This document shows, one piece after another, positions 16,875-25,492 of a DNA stretch of 64,000 bases (position 1 is the first letter of the stretch; every line of letters begins with the position of its first letter). The stretch covers positions 310,001 through 374,000 of the forward strand of contig DASVQQ010000007.1 of assembly GCA_036389035.1 (NCBI GenBank), in the 5' to 3' direction. The notes under the pieces are model-generated. The model made no database searches and was not told the DNA's origin. It saw only the letters and a list, made by a program, of their open reading frames with translations. Both the position numbers and the translations under genes were made by a program. Origin of the DNA: Jatrophihabitans sp. GTDB lineage: Bacteria; Actinomycetota; Actinomycetes; Mycobacteriales; Jatrophihabitantaceae.

Positions 16875-17701
16875 CGCCCGGTCCAGCGCGGCGGCCGGCG
16901 CTCGTTGAAGGCCGCGTGGAACTCGGCGTGGTCATCGGTGGTCATCAGCAGCGCCTGGGTCATCGCGTCCAGTTCCATCGCGCCGGCCAGCGACATGTCC
17001 AGCTCGCGGGTGATCAGCGCCTTGGTCTGGGCGTAGGCCAGGGCCGGCCCCTCGGCGAGCCGGGTGGCCAGCCTCGCGACCGCGGCGTCCAGCTCGTCGT
17101 CGGCGACCAGCTCGCTGACCAGGCCGTACCGGTCGGCGGTGGCCGCGTCGATGGTGTCGCCGAGCATGAGCAGCTGGGTGGCCCGGCCGGCGCCGACCAT
17201 CCGGGGCAGCAGGTAGGCCGCGCCCATGTCGCCACCGGAGAGCCCGACCTTGGTGAAGAGGAAGGCAAAGCGCGCCGACTGCGTCACCACCCGGAAGTCC
17301 GAGGCGAGCGCCACCACCGAGCCGGCGCCGGCCGCGATGCCCTGGATGCCGGACACGATCGGGACCGAGACCTCGCGCATCGCCCGGATCAGGTCACCGG
17401 TCATCTTGGTGAACGCCATCAGCTCGCGCGGGCGCATCTTGATCAGCTCGCCGATGATCTCGTTGACGTCGCCGCCGGCGCAGAAGGCCTTGCCGGCGCC
17501 GCGGATCACCAGCACTCGCACGTCCTCGCGGTAGGGCAGCTGCTGCACCAGGTCGCGCAGGTCGGCATAGCTCTCGAACGTCAGCGGGTTCAGCTTCTCG
17601 GGCCGGTTCAGCGTGACTGTGGCGATGCCGTCGGCCACCGCGAAGTCGAAGTGCTGCCAGTCCTCGGTGAGCGGGACGGAGGCCCGGAATCGGTTCGTCA
17701 T
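16871..17701 (-). CDS. Enoyl-CoA hydratase/isomerase-family protein
   Basis: A 276-residue crotonase. It has VTLNRPEKLNPLTFESY, the oxyanion-hole segment GAGKAFCAGGDVNEI and GIAAGAGSVVALASDFRV. The second catalytic block reads SGGDMGAAYLLPRMVG, with Gly-Asp rather than the GluGlu pair of classical hydratases, so the chemistry may be hydration, isomerisation or ring hydrolysis. It is coupled by 4-bp overlaps to the acyl-CoA dehydrogenase upstream and the SDR downstream. Confidence 0.9.
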   Translation of the reverse strand: MTNRFRASVPLTEDWQHFDFAVADGIATVTLNRPEKLNPLTFESYADLRDLVQQLPYREDVRVLVIRGAGKAFCAGGDVNEIIGELIKMRPRELMAFTKMTGDLIRAMREVSVPIVSGIQGIAAGAGSVVALASDFRVVTQSARFAFLFTKVGLSGGDMGAAYLLPRMVGAGRATQLLMLGDTIDAATADRYGLVSELVADDELDAAVARLATRLAEGPALAYAQTKALITRELDMSLAGAMELDAMTQALLMTTDDHAEFHAAFNERRPPRWTGR

Positions 17702-18858
17702 GCCTGCTCGGTCCTCTCGCGGGTGGCGGCCTGCACCAGTGAACGCCCGATGATGGTGCGCTGCACCTCGGAGGCGCCCTCATAGATCCGCGGCGCGCGG
17801 ACGTCGCGGTACAGCCGCTCGAGCAGGTGACCGCGTTGCAGGGCCCGGGCGCCGTGCAGTTGCATGGCCGCGTCGACGACGAACTGGGCGCTCTCGGTGG
17901 CGAACAGCTTGGCCATCGCGGCCTTGCGGGTGACCAGCTCGGCGGCGATGCCCTCGTCATAGGCCGACGCCGCCGCGTAGACCAGCAGCCGGCTCGCCTC
18001 GACCCGGGTGGCCATCTCGGCGAGCAGGTGGCTGACCGCCTGCTGGTCGCTGAGCACCCCGCCGAAGGCCTGCCGCCGGGTGGTGTGCTCGATCGCGGCG
18101 TCGAGGCCGGCCTGGGCCATCCCGACCGCGAAGGCGCCGACGCTGGGGCGCAGCACGTCGAGCGTGCGCATCGCGACCTTGAAGCCGGCGTCCACCTCGC
18201 CCAGGACGTCGGCGCGCTCGACCCGGACGCCGTCGAAGATCAACCGGCCGAGCGCGTGCGGCGCCAGCATGTCCAGCTGCTCGCCGCTCAGGCCCGGCGC
18301 TCCGCCGTCCACCACGAACGCGGTGATGCCGCGGGCCCGGGCGTCGGCGGTGGTGCGGGCGAACACCGTGTAGACGTCGGCCTCCGGCGCGTTGGAGATC
18401 CAGGTCTTCTCGCCGGTCAACCGCCAGCCGTCGCCGTCAGGCTCGGCCCGTAGCCGCAGCGCCGCGGCGTCAGAGCCCGCCTCGGCCTCCGACAGCGCGA
18501 ACGAGGCCACCACGGTGCCGGCGGCCACCCCGTCGCGGTAGCGCTCGGCCTGGCCCTCGGTGCCGAACAGCACGAAGGGATAGCTGCCCAGGGCCTGCAG
18601 CGCCAGCGCCGTCTCGGCGTCGGTGCAGACTTCTGCCAGGGTCTCGCGCAGCAGGCAGAGTTCCATGGCCGCGGCCGAGCGCCCGGTGGCGCCGAACAGC
18701 CGGCTGAGCAGCCCGTGGCTGCCCATCGCCTCCAGCAGCGGCCGGTTCACCCGGCCCTCGACGCCCTGCTCGGCAAGCGGGATGAGTTCGGCCACCGCGA
18801 CCTCGCGCACCTGCCGCACGTACGTTCGTTGCTCGTCGGTCAGTGCGAAGGCGGACAT
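17698..18858 (-). CDS. Acyl-CoA dehydrogenase
   Basis: A 386-residue flavoprotein: FALSEAEAGSDAAAL (FAD-binding), GEKTWISNA, and the C-terminal RDVRAPRIYEGASEVQRTIIGR, which contains the family's active-site segment. The ATG at 18858 is preceded by AGGGAGA; the frame upstream of it has no homology. It is the first gene of the leftward operon acyl-CoA dehydrogenase, hydratase, SDR, RidA-like, with all but the last joined by 4-bp overlaps. It would desaturate the CoA-bound alicyclic ring or chain after dearomatisation. Confidence 0.93.
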   Translation of the reverse strand: MSAFALTDEQRTYVRQVREVAVAELIPLAEQGVEGRVNRPLLEAMGSHGLLSRLFGATGRSAAAMELCLLRETLAEVCTDAETALALQALGSYPFVLFGTEGQAERYRDGVAAGTVVASFALSEAEAGSDAAALRLRAEPDGDGWRLTGEKTWISNAPEADVYTVFARTTADARARGITAFVVDGGAPGLSGEQLDMLAPHALGRLIFDGVRVERADVLGEVDAGFKVAMRTLDVLRPSVGAFAVGMAQAGLDAAIEHTTRRQAFGGVLSDQQAVSHLLAEMATRVEASRLLVYAAASAYDEGIAAELVTRKAAMAKLFATESAQFVVDAAMQLHGARALQRGHLLERLYRDVRAPRIYEGASEVQRTIIGRSLVQAATRERTEQA

Positions 18859-18939
18859 GGATCTCCCTGAGGACGAGGCTGATCGCGCTGCTCCCGGCAC
18901 GCTGCGACCGCAACGAGCCTAGCGAATCCGGGACGACCG

Positions 18940-19263
18940 TCAACGCGGCGCGATATCACCGGCTGGGTCGTTCTCGCCTCCCTCGATGTCGAAGCCCTCC
19001 GTCTCCAACGCTGCCACCGCCTCGGACTCCTGCGCCTCGGGCACCCACAAGGTGATGATCGGGTACGAGGTTCCGTCCACCACCTGGACGGTGTTGAGCG
19101 CCAGGTGCGCGGTGTTCGTGGTGCCGGGCGGCGAGTCCGCGCCACCGGACAGGGCTGCTTGAATCCGCTGCAGGCTGCCCTCCTCCGGCGAGCCGGGGCG
19201 GGCCTGGGTCGCGAAGCTGATCCCAGGCGTTCCTGCGCTGGGGTCAGCGGTCCGCGTCACGGT
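18940..19263 (-). CDS. Small hypothetical protein following the helicase
   Basis: A 107-residue protein I do not recognise. It is acidic and lacks a signal peptide or membrane segment. The C-terminal half has an alternating pattern (NTVQVVDGTSYPIITLWVPEAQESEAV) suggesting a small beta-sheet domain. GAGGAGG ideally placed before the GTG at 19263 decides the start. An alternative GTG at 19293 overlaps the helicase stop as GTGA. It is read in the same direction as the helicase and is probably co-transcribed. Confidence 0.6.
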   Translation of the reverse strand, partial: TVTRTADPSAGTPGISFATQARPGSPEEGSLQRIQAALSGGADSPPGTTNTAHLALNTVQVVDGTSYPIITLWVPEAQESEAVAALETEGFDIEGGENDPAGDIAPR

Positions 19264-19289
19264 GTTCACTGCGCCTCCTCGGGTCGTGG

Positions 19290-21605
19290 TCACCGGATTA
19301 TCACCCGTGCCAGCACCGCGTCGAGCACCAGCAACGCCCCGGCCTTGTCCAGAGGGTTGTTGCCGTTGCCGCACTTGGGCGACTGGATGCAGGACGGGCA
19401 GCCGGCCGGGCACTCGCAACCGGCGATGGCGCCCCGGGTCGCGGCCAGCCAGTCGGGCAGCACCGCGTGGCCCCGCGCCGCGAAGCCGGCTCCACCGGGA
19501 TGGCCGTCGTAGACGAAGACGGTGGGCCGGCCGGTGTCGGCGTGCAGGGCGGTGGACACGCCGCCGATGTCCCAGCGGTCACAGGTGGCGAACAGCGGCA
19601 GTAGCCCGATCGCGGCGTGCTCGGCGGCGTGCAGGGCGCCGGGAAGCTCCGGCTGGTCCAGGCCGGCCTCGGCGACGGAGGCCGCGTCGAGGGTGTACCA
19701 GACGGCCTTGGTGACCAGTCGCTGCAGCGGCATGTCCAGCGGGGTCTCGTCCAGAAGCTCACCGCTGAACCGGCGGCGCTGAAAACTGACGACCTGGTGG
19801 GAGACCTCGACCGTGCCGAATCCGACGCTGACCCCGTCCAGCATGGCGCTCTGCTCGGTGGCCAGGATCGCGATGTCGGTGATCTCCTGGGCGCTGGTGG
19901 TCCACGGCGGGTCCTCCGGGCGCACCAGCGCCGCCCCGTGCTCCAGGTCGAGCTCCTCGACGACGAACGAGTTGCCCTGGTGCAGGTAGACCGCCTCGGG
20001 ATGCACGGTGGCCGGGGCGGTGCCCGCGTCGACGGTGCCCAGCAGCGAGCCGGAGCCCGATTCCACCACGGTGACCGGATGGCCAGCGCCTCGCAGGTTC
20101 GCGCTCGGGCGGTTGCGGTCGGTCCAGAACCACCCGGCCGGACGCCGGCGCAGCAGCCCCTGCTCCACCAGCGCGGCCAGCACCTGTTCGGCCGCCGGGC
20201 CGCCGAACAGCTCGACGTCGGCTGTGGTCAGCGCCAGTTCGGCGGCCGCGCAGCACAGCTGCGGCCCCAACACGTGCGGATTGGTGGGATCGGTCACGCT
20301 CGCCTCTACCGGCCGGGCGAAGATGGCCGCCGGGTTGTTCACCAGGTAGGTGTCCAGCGGGTCGTCGCGGGCGATGAAGACCACCAGCGCGTCCTGGCCG
20401 CGGCGCCCGGCCCGGCCGGCCTGCTGCCACAGCGAGGCCAGCGTTCCGGGATAGCCGGCCAGCACCACGGCGTCCAGGCCGGTGATGTCGACGCCCAGTT
20501 CCAGAGCGTTCGTGGTCGCCACCCCCAACAGCTCGCCGCTGGTGAGCGCGCGCTCCAGCGCGCGGCGTTCCTGGGCCAGGTAACCGCCCCGGTAGGCGGC
20601 GATCCGGTCTGCCAGCTCGGTCGCGCCGGCCTCGATCAGGTGGTTCTTGGCGCTCAGCGCGGTGAGCTCGGCGCCGCGGCGGGACCGCGTGAACACCAGG
20701 GTGCGGGCGCCGGCGATCACCAGGTCGGCCAGCAGCCGGGCGGCCTCTGACCCGGCGGCCCGCCGGATCGGCGCCGAGTTCTGGCTGCCGGCTATCGCCA
20801 GCGGCGGCTCCCACAGCGCGAAGGTCCGCGGGCCGCGCGGCGAGCGGTCGGAATCCACCGTCCGCACCGGCAGCCCGACCAGCCGCGAGGCCGACTGCCC
20901 CGGGGTCGCCGAGGTGGCCGAGGCCAGCACGAACACCGGCGCGGCGCCGTAGAGCGCGCACAGCCTGCGCAACCTGCGCAGCACCAGGGACACGTGCGAG
21001 CCGAACAGGCCCCGGTAGTGGTGGCACTCGTCGATCACCACGAACCGCAGCCGGCGCAGGAAGCCGGAGTAGCGCTGGTGCTGGGGCAGCAGCGTCCGGT
21101 GCAGCAGGTCGGGGTTGGACAGCACCACGTTGGCGTGCTGCCGGATCCAGTCCCGCTCCTCGAACGGGGTGTCGCCGTCCAGGGTGGCCGCCCGGACGCC
21201 GGGCAGGCCCAGCGCCGTCAACGCCCGGTGCTGGTCGGCGGCCAGCGCCTTGGTGGGGGACAGGTACAGCGCCCGTGACCTGGCATCGGCCAGCACGGCG
21301 GACAGCATCGGCAGCTGGTAGGCCAGCGACTTTCCCGACGCCGTGCCGGTGGCGATCACCACCGAGTCGCCGGCCCAGGCGTGCTCGGCTGCCTCGACCT
21401 GGTGCGGCCAGGGCGCGTCGATGCCGGCGCTCGCCAGCGCGGCGACGAGGTCGGCCGCTGCCCAGTCCGGCCACGCCGCCGAGGTCAGCGGGCGGGGCGG
21501 GACCTGCTCGACGTGGCGCAGCGGCGTCTCGCCGGGCGGGCAGCCGGTGAGCAGGCCGGCCAGCAGCGGGTGCTCGGTGTCGATCGGAGCCCTCCTGTCC
21601 GGCAC
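19290..21605 (-). CDS. SftH/MrfA-like (Hrq1-clade) DEAD/DEAH helicase with Cys-rich C-terminal domain
   Basis: A 771-residue SF2 helicase. Motif I is ATGTASGKSLAYQLP, motif Ia SPTKALAADQ, motif II VVIDECHHYRG (DEAH variant DECH), motif III LASATS and motif VI QQAGRAGRRG. The C-terminal region ends with a four-Cys cluster CECPAGCPSC followed by CGNGNN. This is the architecture of mycobacterial SftH and Bacillus MrfA, 3'-5' DNA helicases; MrfA acts in mitomycin-damage repair. Its position beside a bldG-like gene, hppA and topA matches the order I recall in Streptomyces and supports a conserved chromosomal gene. Confidence 0.9.
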   Translation of the reverse strand: MPDRRAPIDTEHPLLAGLLTGCPPGETPLRHVEQVPPRPLTSAAWPDWAAADLVAALASAGIDAPWPHQVEAAEHAWAGDSVVIATGTASGKSLAYQLPMLSAVLADARSRALYLSPTKALAADQHRALTALGLPGVRAATLDGDTPFEERDWIRQHANVVLSNPDLLHRTLLPQHQRYSGFLRRLRFVVIDECHHYRGLFGSHVSLVLRRLRRLCALYGAAPVFVLASATSATPGQSASRLVGLPVRTVDSDRSPRGPRTFALWEPPLAIAGSQNSAPIRRAAGSEAARLLADLVIAGARTLVFTRSRRGAELTALSAKNHLIEAGATELADRIAAYRGGYLAQERRALERALTSGELLGVATTNALELGVDITGLDAVVLAGYPGTLASLWQQAGRAGRRGQDALVVFIARDDPLDTYLVNNPAAIFARPVEASVTDPTNPHVLGPQLCCAAAELALTTADVELFGGPAAEQVLAALVEQGLLRRRPAGWFWTDRNRPSANLRGAGHPVTVVESGSGSLLGTVDAGTAPATVHPEAVYLHQGNSFVVEELDLEHGAALVRPEDPPWTTSAQEITDIAILATEQSAMLDGVSVGFGTVEVSHQVVSFQRRRFSGELLDETPLDMPLQRLVTKAVWYTLDAASVAEAGLDQPELPGALHAAEHAAIGLLPLFATCDRWDIGGVSTALHADTGRPTVFVYDGHPGGAGFAARGHAVLPDWLAATRGAIAGCECPAGCPSCIQSPKCGNGNNPLDKAGALLVLDAVLARVIIR

Positions 21606-21751
21606 GCCTGATGCCCGCGGTTCCTCGGGCTTGCCCGAAGTCGTCCAGCCTAGGCCGGCAGCTGGCTGTAAGCGCTGCCAGGACGGTGGCTGAACGTATG
21701 CTCAGCCAAGCACGAACCGCTGACAATCGAGGATGGGCGGAGGCGTCGCCG

Positions 21752-22090
21752 ATGAACCTCAGCTTGACCGCGTCCAGCACCGGCGTCCAGACCGTGCTGG
21801 AAGTCTGCGGTGAGCTCGATGTGCACTCGGCGACCCAGCTGACCGACCGGCTGTCGCAGATCATCAGCTCGGGCCAGCAGTCGGTCGTGGTCGATCTGAG
21901 CTGGCTGTCGTTCATCGACTCGACCGGTCTGGGGGCGCTGGTGGCGGCCCGCAACCAGGCCCAGCCGGCCGGTGCCGTGCTCAGGCTGGTCTGCCGGGCC
22001 GAACGCACCCTCAAGCTGTTCCGGATCACCGGGCTGGACGCGGTTTTCGACATCTATCCCGCCGTGTCCGAGGCGATCGCGGCCGGCTGA
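21752..22090 (+). CDS. bldG: BldG-like anti-anti-sigma factor (STAS)
   Basis: A 112-residue STAS protein: VCGELDVHSATQL, the phosphorylatable serine in FIDSTGLGAL, LRLVCRAERTLKLFRITGL and a terminal VFDIYPAVSEAI. The length and the KLFRITGL-VF-I pattern are close to Streptomyces BldG. GGCGGAGG precedes the ATG at 21752; the longer frame is not homologous. When unphosphorylated, such proteins bind anti-sigma factors. The anti-sigma kinase gene that follows bldG in Streptomyces is absent here, its place taken by a 309-bp gap before hppA. Function is by homology and synteny. Confidence 0.75.
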   Translation: MNLSLTASSTGVQTVLEVCGELDVHSATQLTDRLSQIISSGQQSVVVDLSWLSFIDSTGLGALVAARNQAQPAGAVLRLVCRAERTLKLFRITGLDAVFDIYPAVSEAIAAG

Positions 22091-22399
22091 GCGGCGCCGC
22101 CAAGCCCGGGTGGCGAGGGCTGGCAGGGCCGATGCCCTGGTTGTGACAGGCTGAAGCCCGTTCCGCGAGGCGGTCCGGCAAGCAGCCGCCGAACACCTCG
22201 CCCGCAAGCGTGTGACCAGCAGCACGTCGCCGTGCCCGAGCCTGCGCGCGGACGGTTGAGGCGTCCCCTAGACTGCGCCGCAGCCGCACCGACCGCGAAT
22301 TGCCGCTAAGCAGCTTCGGCCCCGACCCCGGGCAAGCCGCTGTGCCGATGCTGTCGGGCGATCGTCAAGCTGATTTCAATGGCCGAAGGAGTACGCGTT
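22091..22399. other. 309-bp gap between bldG-like gene and hppA
   Basis: I see no convincing gene. A short frame after the stop at 22152-22154 reads like a helical peptide (FREAVRQAAAEHLARKR) but lacks a start codon and ends near 22260. The hppA promoter must lie here, but no clear -35/-10 pair stands out. The ribosome site AAGGAG lies at 22385-22390. Confidence 0.4.
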
Positions 22400-24742
22400 A
22401 TGGCTCTGTCCCACCCGGTGATCACCGCCCAGACCGGAGACATCGACTTCTCCGCGGGCGACCGGGGACTGGTCGCGGTGATCGGCCTGGTGGCGATCGT
22501 CGCACTGGTCTTCTCGTTCGTCCTGTTTCGCGAAGTCCTGAGAGCCAACCAGGGCACGCCGAAGATGATCACGATCGCCGAGGCGGTCCAGGAGGGCGCC
22601 CAGGCCTATCTGAAGCGCCAGTTCCGGACGCTCTCGGTGGTCGTGGTGGTCGTCTTCCTGCTGCTGTTCGCGCTGCCGGCCGACGACACCGGCCAGCGGA
22701 TCGGCCGCTCGGTCTTCTTCCTGGTCGGCGCCGGGTTCTCAGGCGCCATCGGGTACTTCGGCATGTGGCTGGCCACCCGGGCCAACCTGCGGGTAGCCGC
22801 CGCGGCCAACAACGAGGGCCGTGAGCTGGCCACCCGGATCGCGTTCCGCACCGGTGGCGCCGTCGGCATGGCCACCGTGGGCCTGGGCCTGCTGGGCGTG
22901 GCCGTAGTCGTGTACGCCTACACCGACGACGCGCCGAAGGTGCTGGAAGGCTTCGGATTCGGCGCCGCCACGCTGGCGATGTTCATGCGTGTCGGTGGTG
23001 GCATCTTCACCAAGGCCGCCGACGTGGGCGCCGACCTGGTGGGCAAGGTCGAGGCCGGCATCCCCGAGGACGACCCCCGCAACGCCGCGACCATCGCCGA
23101 CAACGTCGGTGACAACGTCGGCGACTGCGCCGGCATGGCGGCCGACCTGTTCGAGTCCTACGCCGTGACCCTGGTCGCCTCGCTGATCCTCGGCGCGGTC
23201 GCCTTCGGCACCAAGGGCCTGCTGTTCCCGCTGATCGTGCCCGCCATCGGCGTTCTGACAGCGATCATCGGGGTCTTCATCACCCGGTCGCGGCCGAACG
23301 AGGGCGGCCTGGCCACCATCAACCGCAGCTTCTACATCTCCGCCGGCATCTCTGTGGTGCTCTGCGCGATCGCGGCCTTCACGTACCTGCCGAGCAAGTT
23401 CTCCGAGCTCGAGGGCACCGGCGTCGACCTCGGCGGCGACACCCCCATCGCTGAGCACAGCGGCAACCCGGCCCTGATCGCCATCATCGCGGTGATCATC
23501 GGAATCGTGCTGGCCGCCGTGATCCTCTGGCTGACCGGCGTCTACACCGGCACCGAAGGAAAGGCCGTCCAGGACGTCGGGCGCAGCTCGCTGACCGGCG
23601 CGGCCACCGTGATCCTGTCCGGCATCTCGATCGGCTTCGAGTCGGCCGTCTACACCGCGCTCGTCATCGCCTCCGCGGTGTTCGGCGCCTTCCTGCTCGG
23701 CGGCTCGTCGGTGTCGGTCGCGCTGTTCGCGGTCGCACTGGCCGGCTGCGGGTTGCTGACCACCGTCGGCGTCATCGTCGCGATGGACACCTTCGGCCCG
23801 GTGTCGGACAACGCCCAGGGCATCGCGGAGATGTCGGGTGACATCAGCCCGGCGGGAGCCCAGATCCTGACCGAGCTGGACGCGGTCGGCAACACCACCA
23901 AGGCCATCACCAAGGGCATCGCGATCGCGACCGCGGTGCTGGCCGCGACCGCCCTGTTCGGCTCCTACCAGGACGCCATCCGTGAGGCCGTCGCCGAGGC
24001 GGGGGGCAGCATCGCGGACAACACCAACTTCGCCACCACGATCGTCAGCCCGAACACCCTCGTCGGCGTCATCATCGGCGCCGCGGTGGTCTTCATGTTC
24101 TCCGGCCTCGCGGTGAACGCGGTGTCCCGGGCGGCCGGCGCGGTGGTCTACGAGGTCCGCCGCCAGTTCGCCACCCGGCCCGGCATCATGGACGGCACCG
24201 AGCGGCCCGAGTACGGCCGGGTCGTCGACATCTGCACCCGGGACTCGCTGCGCGAGCTGGTCACCCCGGGCCTGCTCGCGGTGATGGCCCCGATCGCGGT
24301 CGGCTTCGGGCTGGGCCTCGGCCCGCTGGCGGGCTACCTCGGCGGCGCCATCGCCACCGGCACCCTGATGGCGGTGTTCCTGGCCAACTCCGGCGGGGCT
24401 TGGGACAACGCCAAGAAGCTGGTCGAGGACGGCAACCACGGCGGCAAGGGCTCTGAGGCGCACGCCGCGACCGTCATCGGTGACACCGTCGGTGACCCGT
24501 TCAAGGACACCGCCGGCCCGGCTATCAACCCGCTGATCAAGGTGATGAACCTGGTGTCGGTGCTGATCGCGCCGGCCGTCGTCCAGCTCTCGATCGGCGA
24601 TGACGCCAATGTGGGAGTCCGGATGGCGATCGCCCTGGTCGCGGTGGTGGTCATCGTCGCGGCCATCCTGATCGCCAAGCGGCGGGCATCCACCCTCAAC
24701 GATGATCCGTCCCAGATCCACGCGGCGGCGACCACCGTCTGA
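22400..24742 (+). CDS. hppA: Membrane H+-translocating inorganic pyrophosphatase
   Basis: A 780-residue protein with many membrane spans. It hydrolyses pyrophosphate and pumps ions across the cytoplasmic membrane. Substrate and Mg sites are intact: DVGADLVGKVE, DDPRNAATIADNVGDNVGD and the C-terminal GDTVGDPFKDTAGP. In the ion-specificity segment GNTTKAITKG a Lys replaces the Ala of K+-dependent enzymes, so it should be the K+-independent proton-pumping type. The ATG at 22400 is preceded by AAGGAG; an ATG at 22379 lacks one. A strong hairpin terminates it. Confidence 0.95.
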   Translation: MALSHPVITAQTGDIDFSAGDRGLVAVIGLVAIVALVFSFVLFREVLRANQGTPKMITIAEAVQEGAQAYLKRQFRTLSVVVVVVFLLLFALPADDTGQRIGRSVFFLVGAGFSGAIGYFGMWLATRANLRVAAAANNEGRELATRIAFRTGGAVGMATVGLGLLGVAVVVYAYTDDAPKVLEGFGFGAATLAMFMRVGGGIFTKAADVGADLVGKVEAGIPEDDPRNAATIADNVGDNVGDCAGMAADLFESYAVTLVASLILGAVAFGTKGLLFPLIVPAIGVLTAIIGVFITRSRPNEGGLATINRSFYISAGISVVLCAIAAFTYLPSKFSELEGTGVDLGGDTPIAEHSGNPALIAIIAVIIGIVLAAVILWLTGVYTGTEGKAVQDVGRSSLTGAATVILSGISIGFESAVYTALVIASAVFGAFLLGGSSVSVALFAVALAGCGLLTTVGVIVAMDTFGPVSDNAQGIAEMSGDISPAGAQILTELDAVGNTTKAITKGIAIATAVLAATALFGSYQDAIREAVAEAGGSIADNTNFATTIVSPNTLVGVIIGAAVVFMFSGLAVNAVSRAAGAVVYEVRRQFATRPGIMDGTERPEYGRVVDICTRDSLRELVTPGLLAVMAPIAVGFGLGLGPLAGYLGGAIATGTLMAVFLANSGGAWDNAKKLVEDGNHGGKGSEAHAATVIGDTVGDPFKDTAGPAINPLIKVMNLVSVLIAPAVVQLSIGDDANVGVRMAIALVAVVVIVAAILIAKRRASTLNDDPSQIHAAATTV

Positions 24743-24764
24743 CCGAGAACGACCGCTGCAGCTG

Positions 24765-24814
24765 AGAAAGCGCAGGGCCTGTCACCGAAACCGGTGACAG
24801 GCCCTGCGCTTTCT
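24765..24814 (+). terminator. Strong 22-bp-stem terminator after hppA
   Basis: Bases 24765-24786 and 24793-24814 are perfect inverted arms of 22 bp with a six-base loop, starting 23 bases past the hppA stop. The outer stem carries A-rich and T-rich ends, giving the transcript some U-rich character in either direction. Confidence 0.9.
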
Positions 24815-24880
24815 GCCGCGGATGGCGCCGCGCGGACGGCCATCGCAGTGCGCCGGTGCGCGGTGGTACACAATCGCGGC

Positions 24881-25453
24881 GTGCAGTTCTCCCTGTTCGG
24901 CGCCGAAGCGGCGGATCCCCTCGTCGAGGATCTGGACGGCGTGCTGCTCGCCGGCGGCGACTGGGTGCGCACCGACGCGGGCTCGGCCGCCCGGCTGTCG
25001 GTCCTGGTGGCCGAGCAGTGGCGGGCGCAGGCACTGCGGTCGGAGTTCGCCGACCGCGGCCTGGCCTCGGACACCGCCGAGTCGCCCGGTGAGCTGATCG
25101 CGGTGCGAACCGAGATCACCCCCCGGCTGGGCCCGTACGCCCAGCGCTGGACCCGGGGCGCCTACCTGCGCCCGCCCGCGGACCTGGCGCTCAGCGCCTC
25201 AGGCCTGCGGTTGTGGGCGATCGCGGCCGGCCGGGCCGAGGAGGGCGGGTACCTGCTGAGGATGGCCGACCTGGACGGCGCGCTGCACCGGGTGGCCGGC
25301 GCTCAGCTGGCCAGGCTGGGAGTCACCGCCGTCGAGGTCGGCAGCAGGTCAGGCGCCGGCTGGCGGGTCACCTCGGTGAAGCGGCTGCGCCGGCTGGCCG
25401 AGCTGATCGGCGCGCCGCCGGCCGGCTCCGGCCGGGACTGGCCGGGCGGCTAG
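24881..25453 (+). CDS. Conserved actinobacterial hypothetical protein (Rv3647c-like)
   Basis: A 190-residue protein beginning VQFSLFGAEAADPLVEDLDGVL, with GSAARLSVLV, PYAQRWTRGAYLRPP and a basic C-terminus (SVKRLRRLAELIG). I know this only as a conserved protein encoded next to topA in mycobacteria and streptomycetes; function unknown. No membrane segment is visible. The GTG at 24881 was chosen because conservation begins there; no strong ribosome site is seen. The position between hppA and topA supports orthology with the topA-linked family. Confidence 0.65.
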   Translation: MQFSLFGAEAADPLVEDLDGVLLAGGDWVRTDAGSAARLSVLVAEQWRAQALRSEFADRGLASDTAESPGELIAVRTEITPRLGPYAQRWTRGAYLRPPADLALSASGLRLWAIAAGRAEEGGYLLRMADLDGALHRVAGAQLARLGVTAVEVGSRSGAGWRVTSVKRLRRLAELIGAPPAGSGRDWPGG

Positions 25454-25492
25454 CCGACCGCGAGCCGCTCAGAAGGCGCTAGATTCGGCCTC

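Noticed and set aside
22155..22260. Helical-looking frame in the bldG-hppA gap, considered as a remnant of an anti-sigma kinase
   Set aside because: No start codon and no kinase motif; too short to claim as a pseudogene.
22739..24721. A 660-codon open frame opposite hppA
   Set aside because: Its composition (Asp/His/Gly/Arg/Val runs) is that of an antisense shadow; hppA on the other strand is unmistakable.
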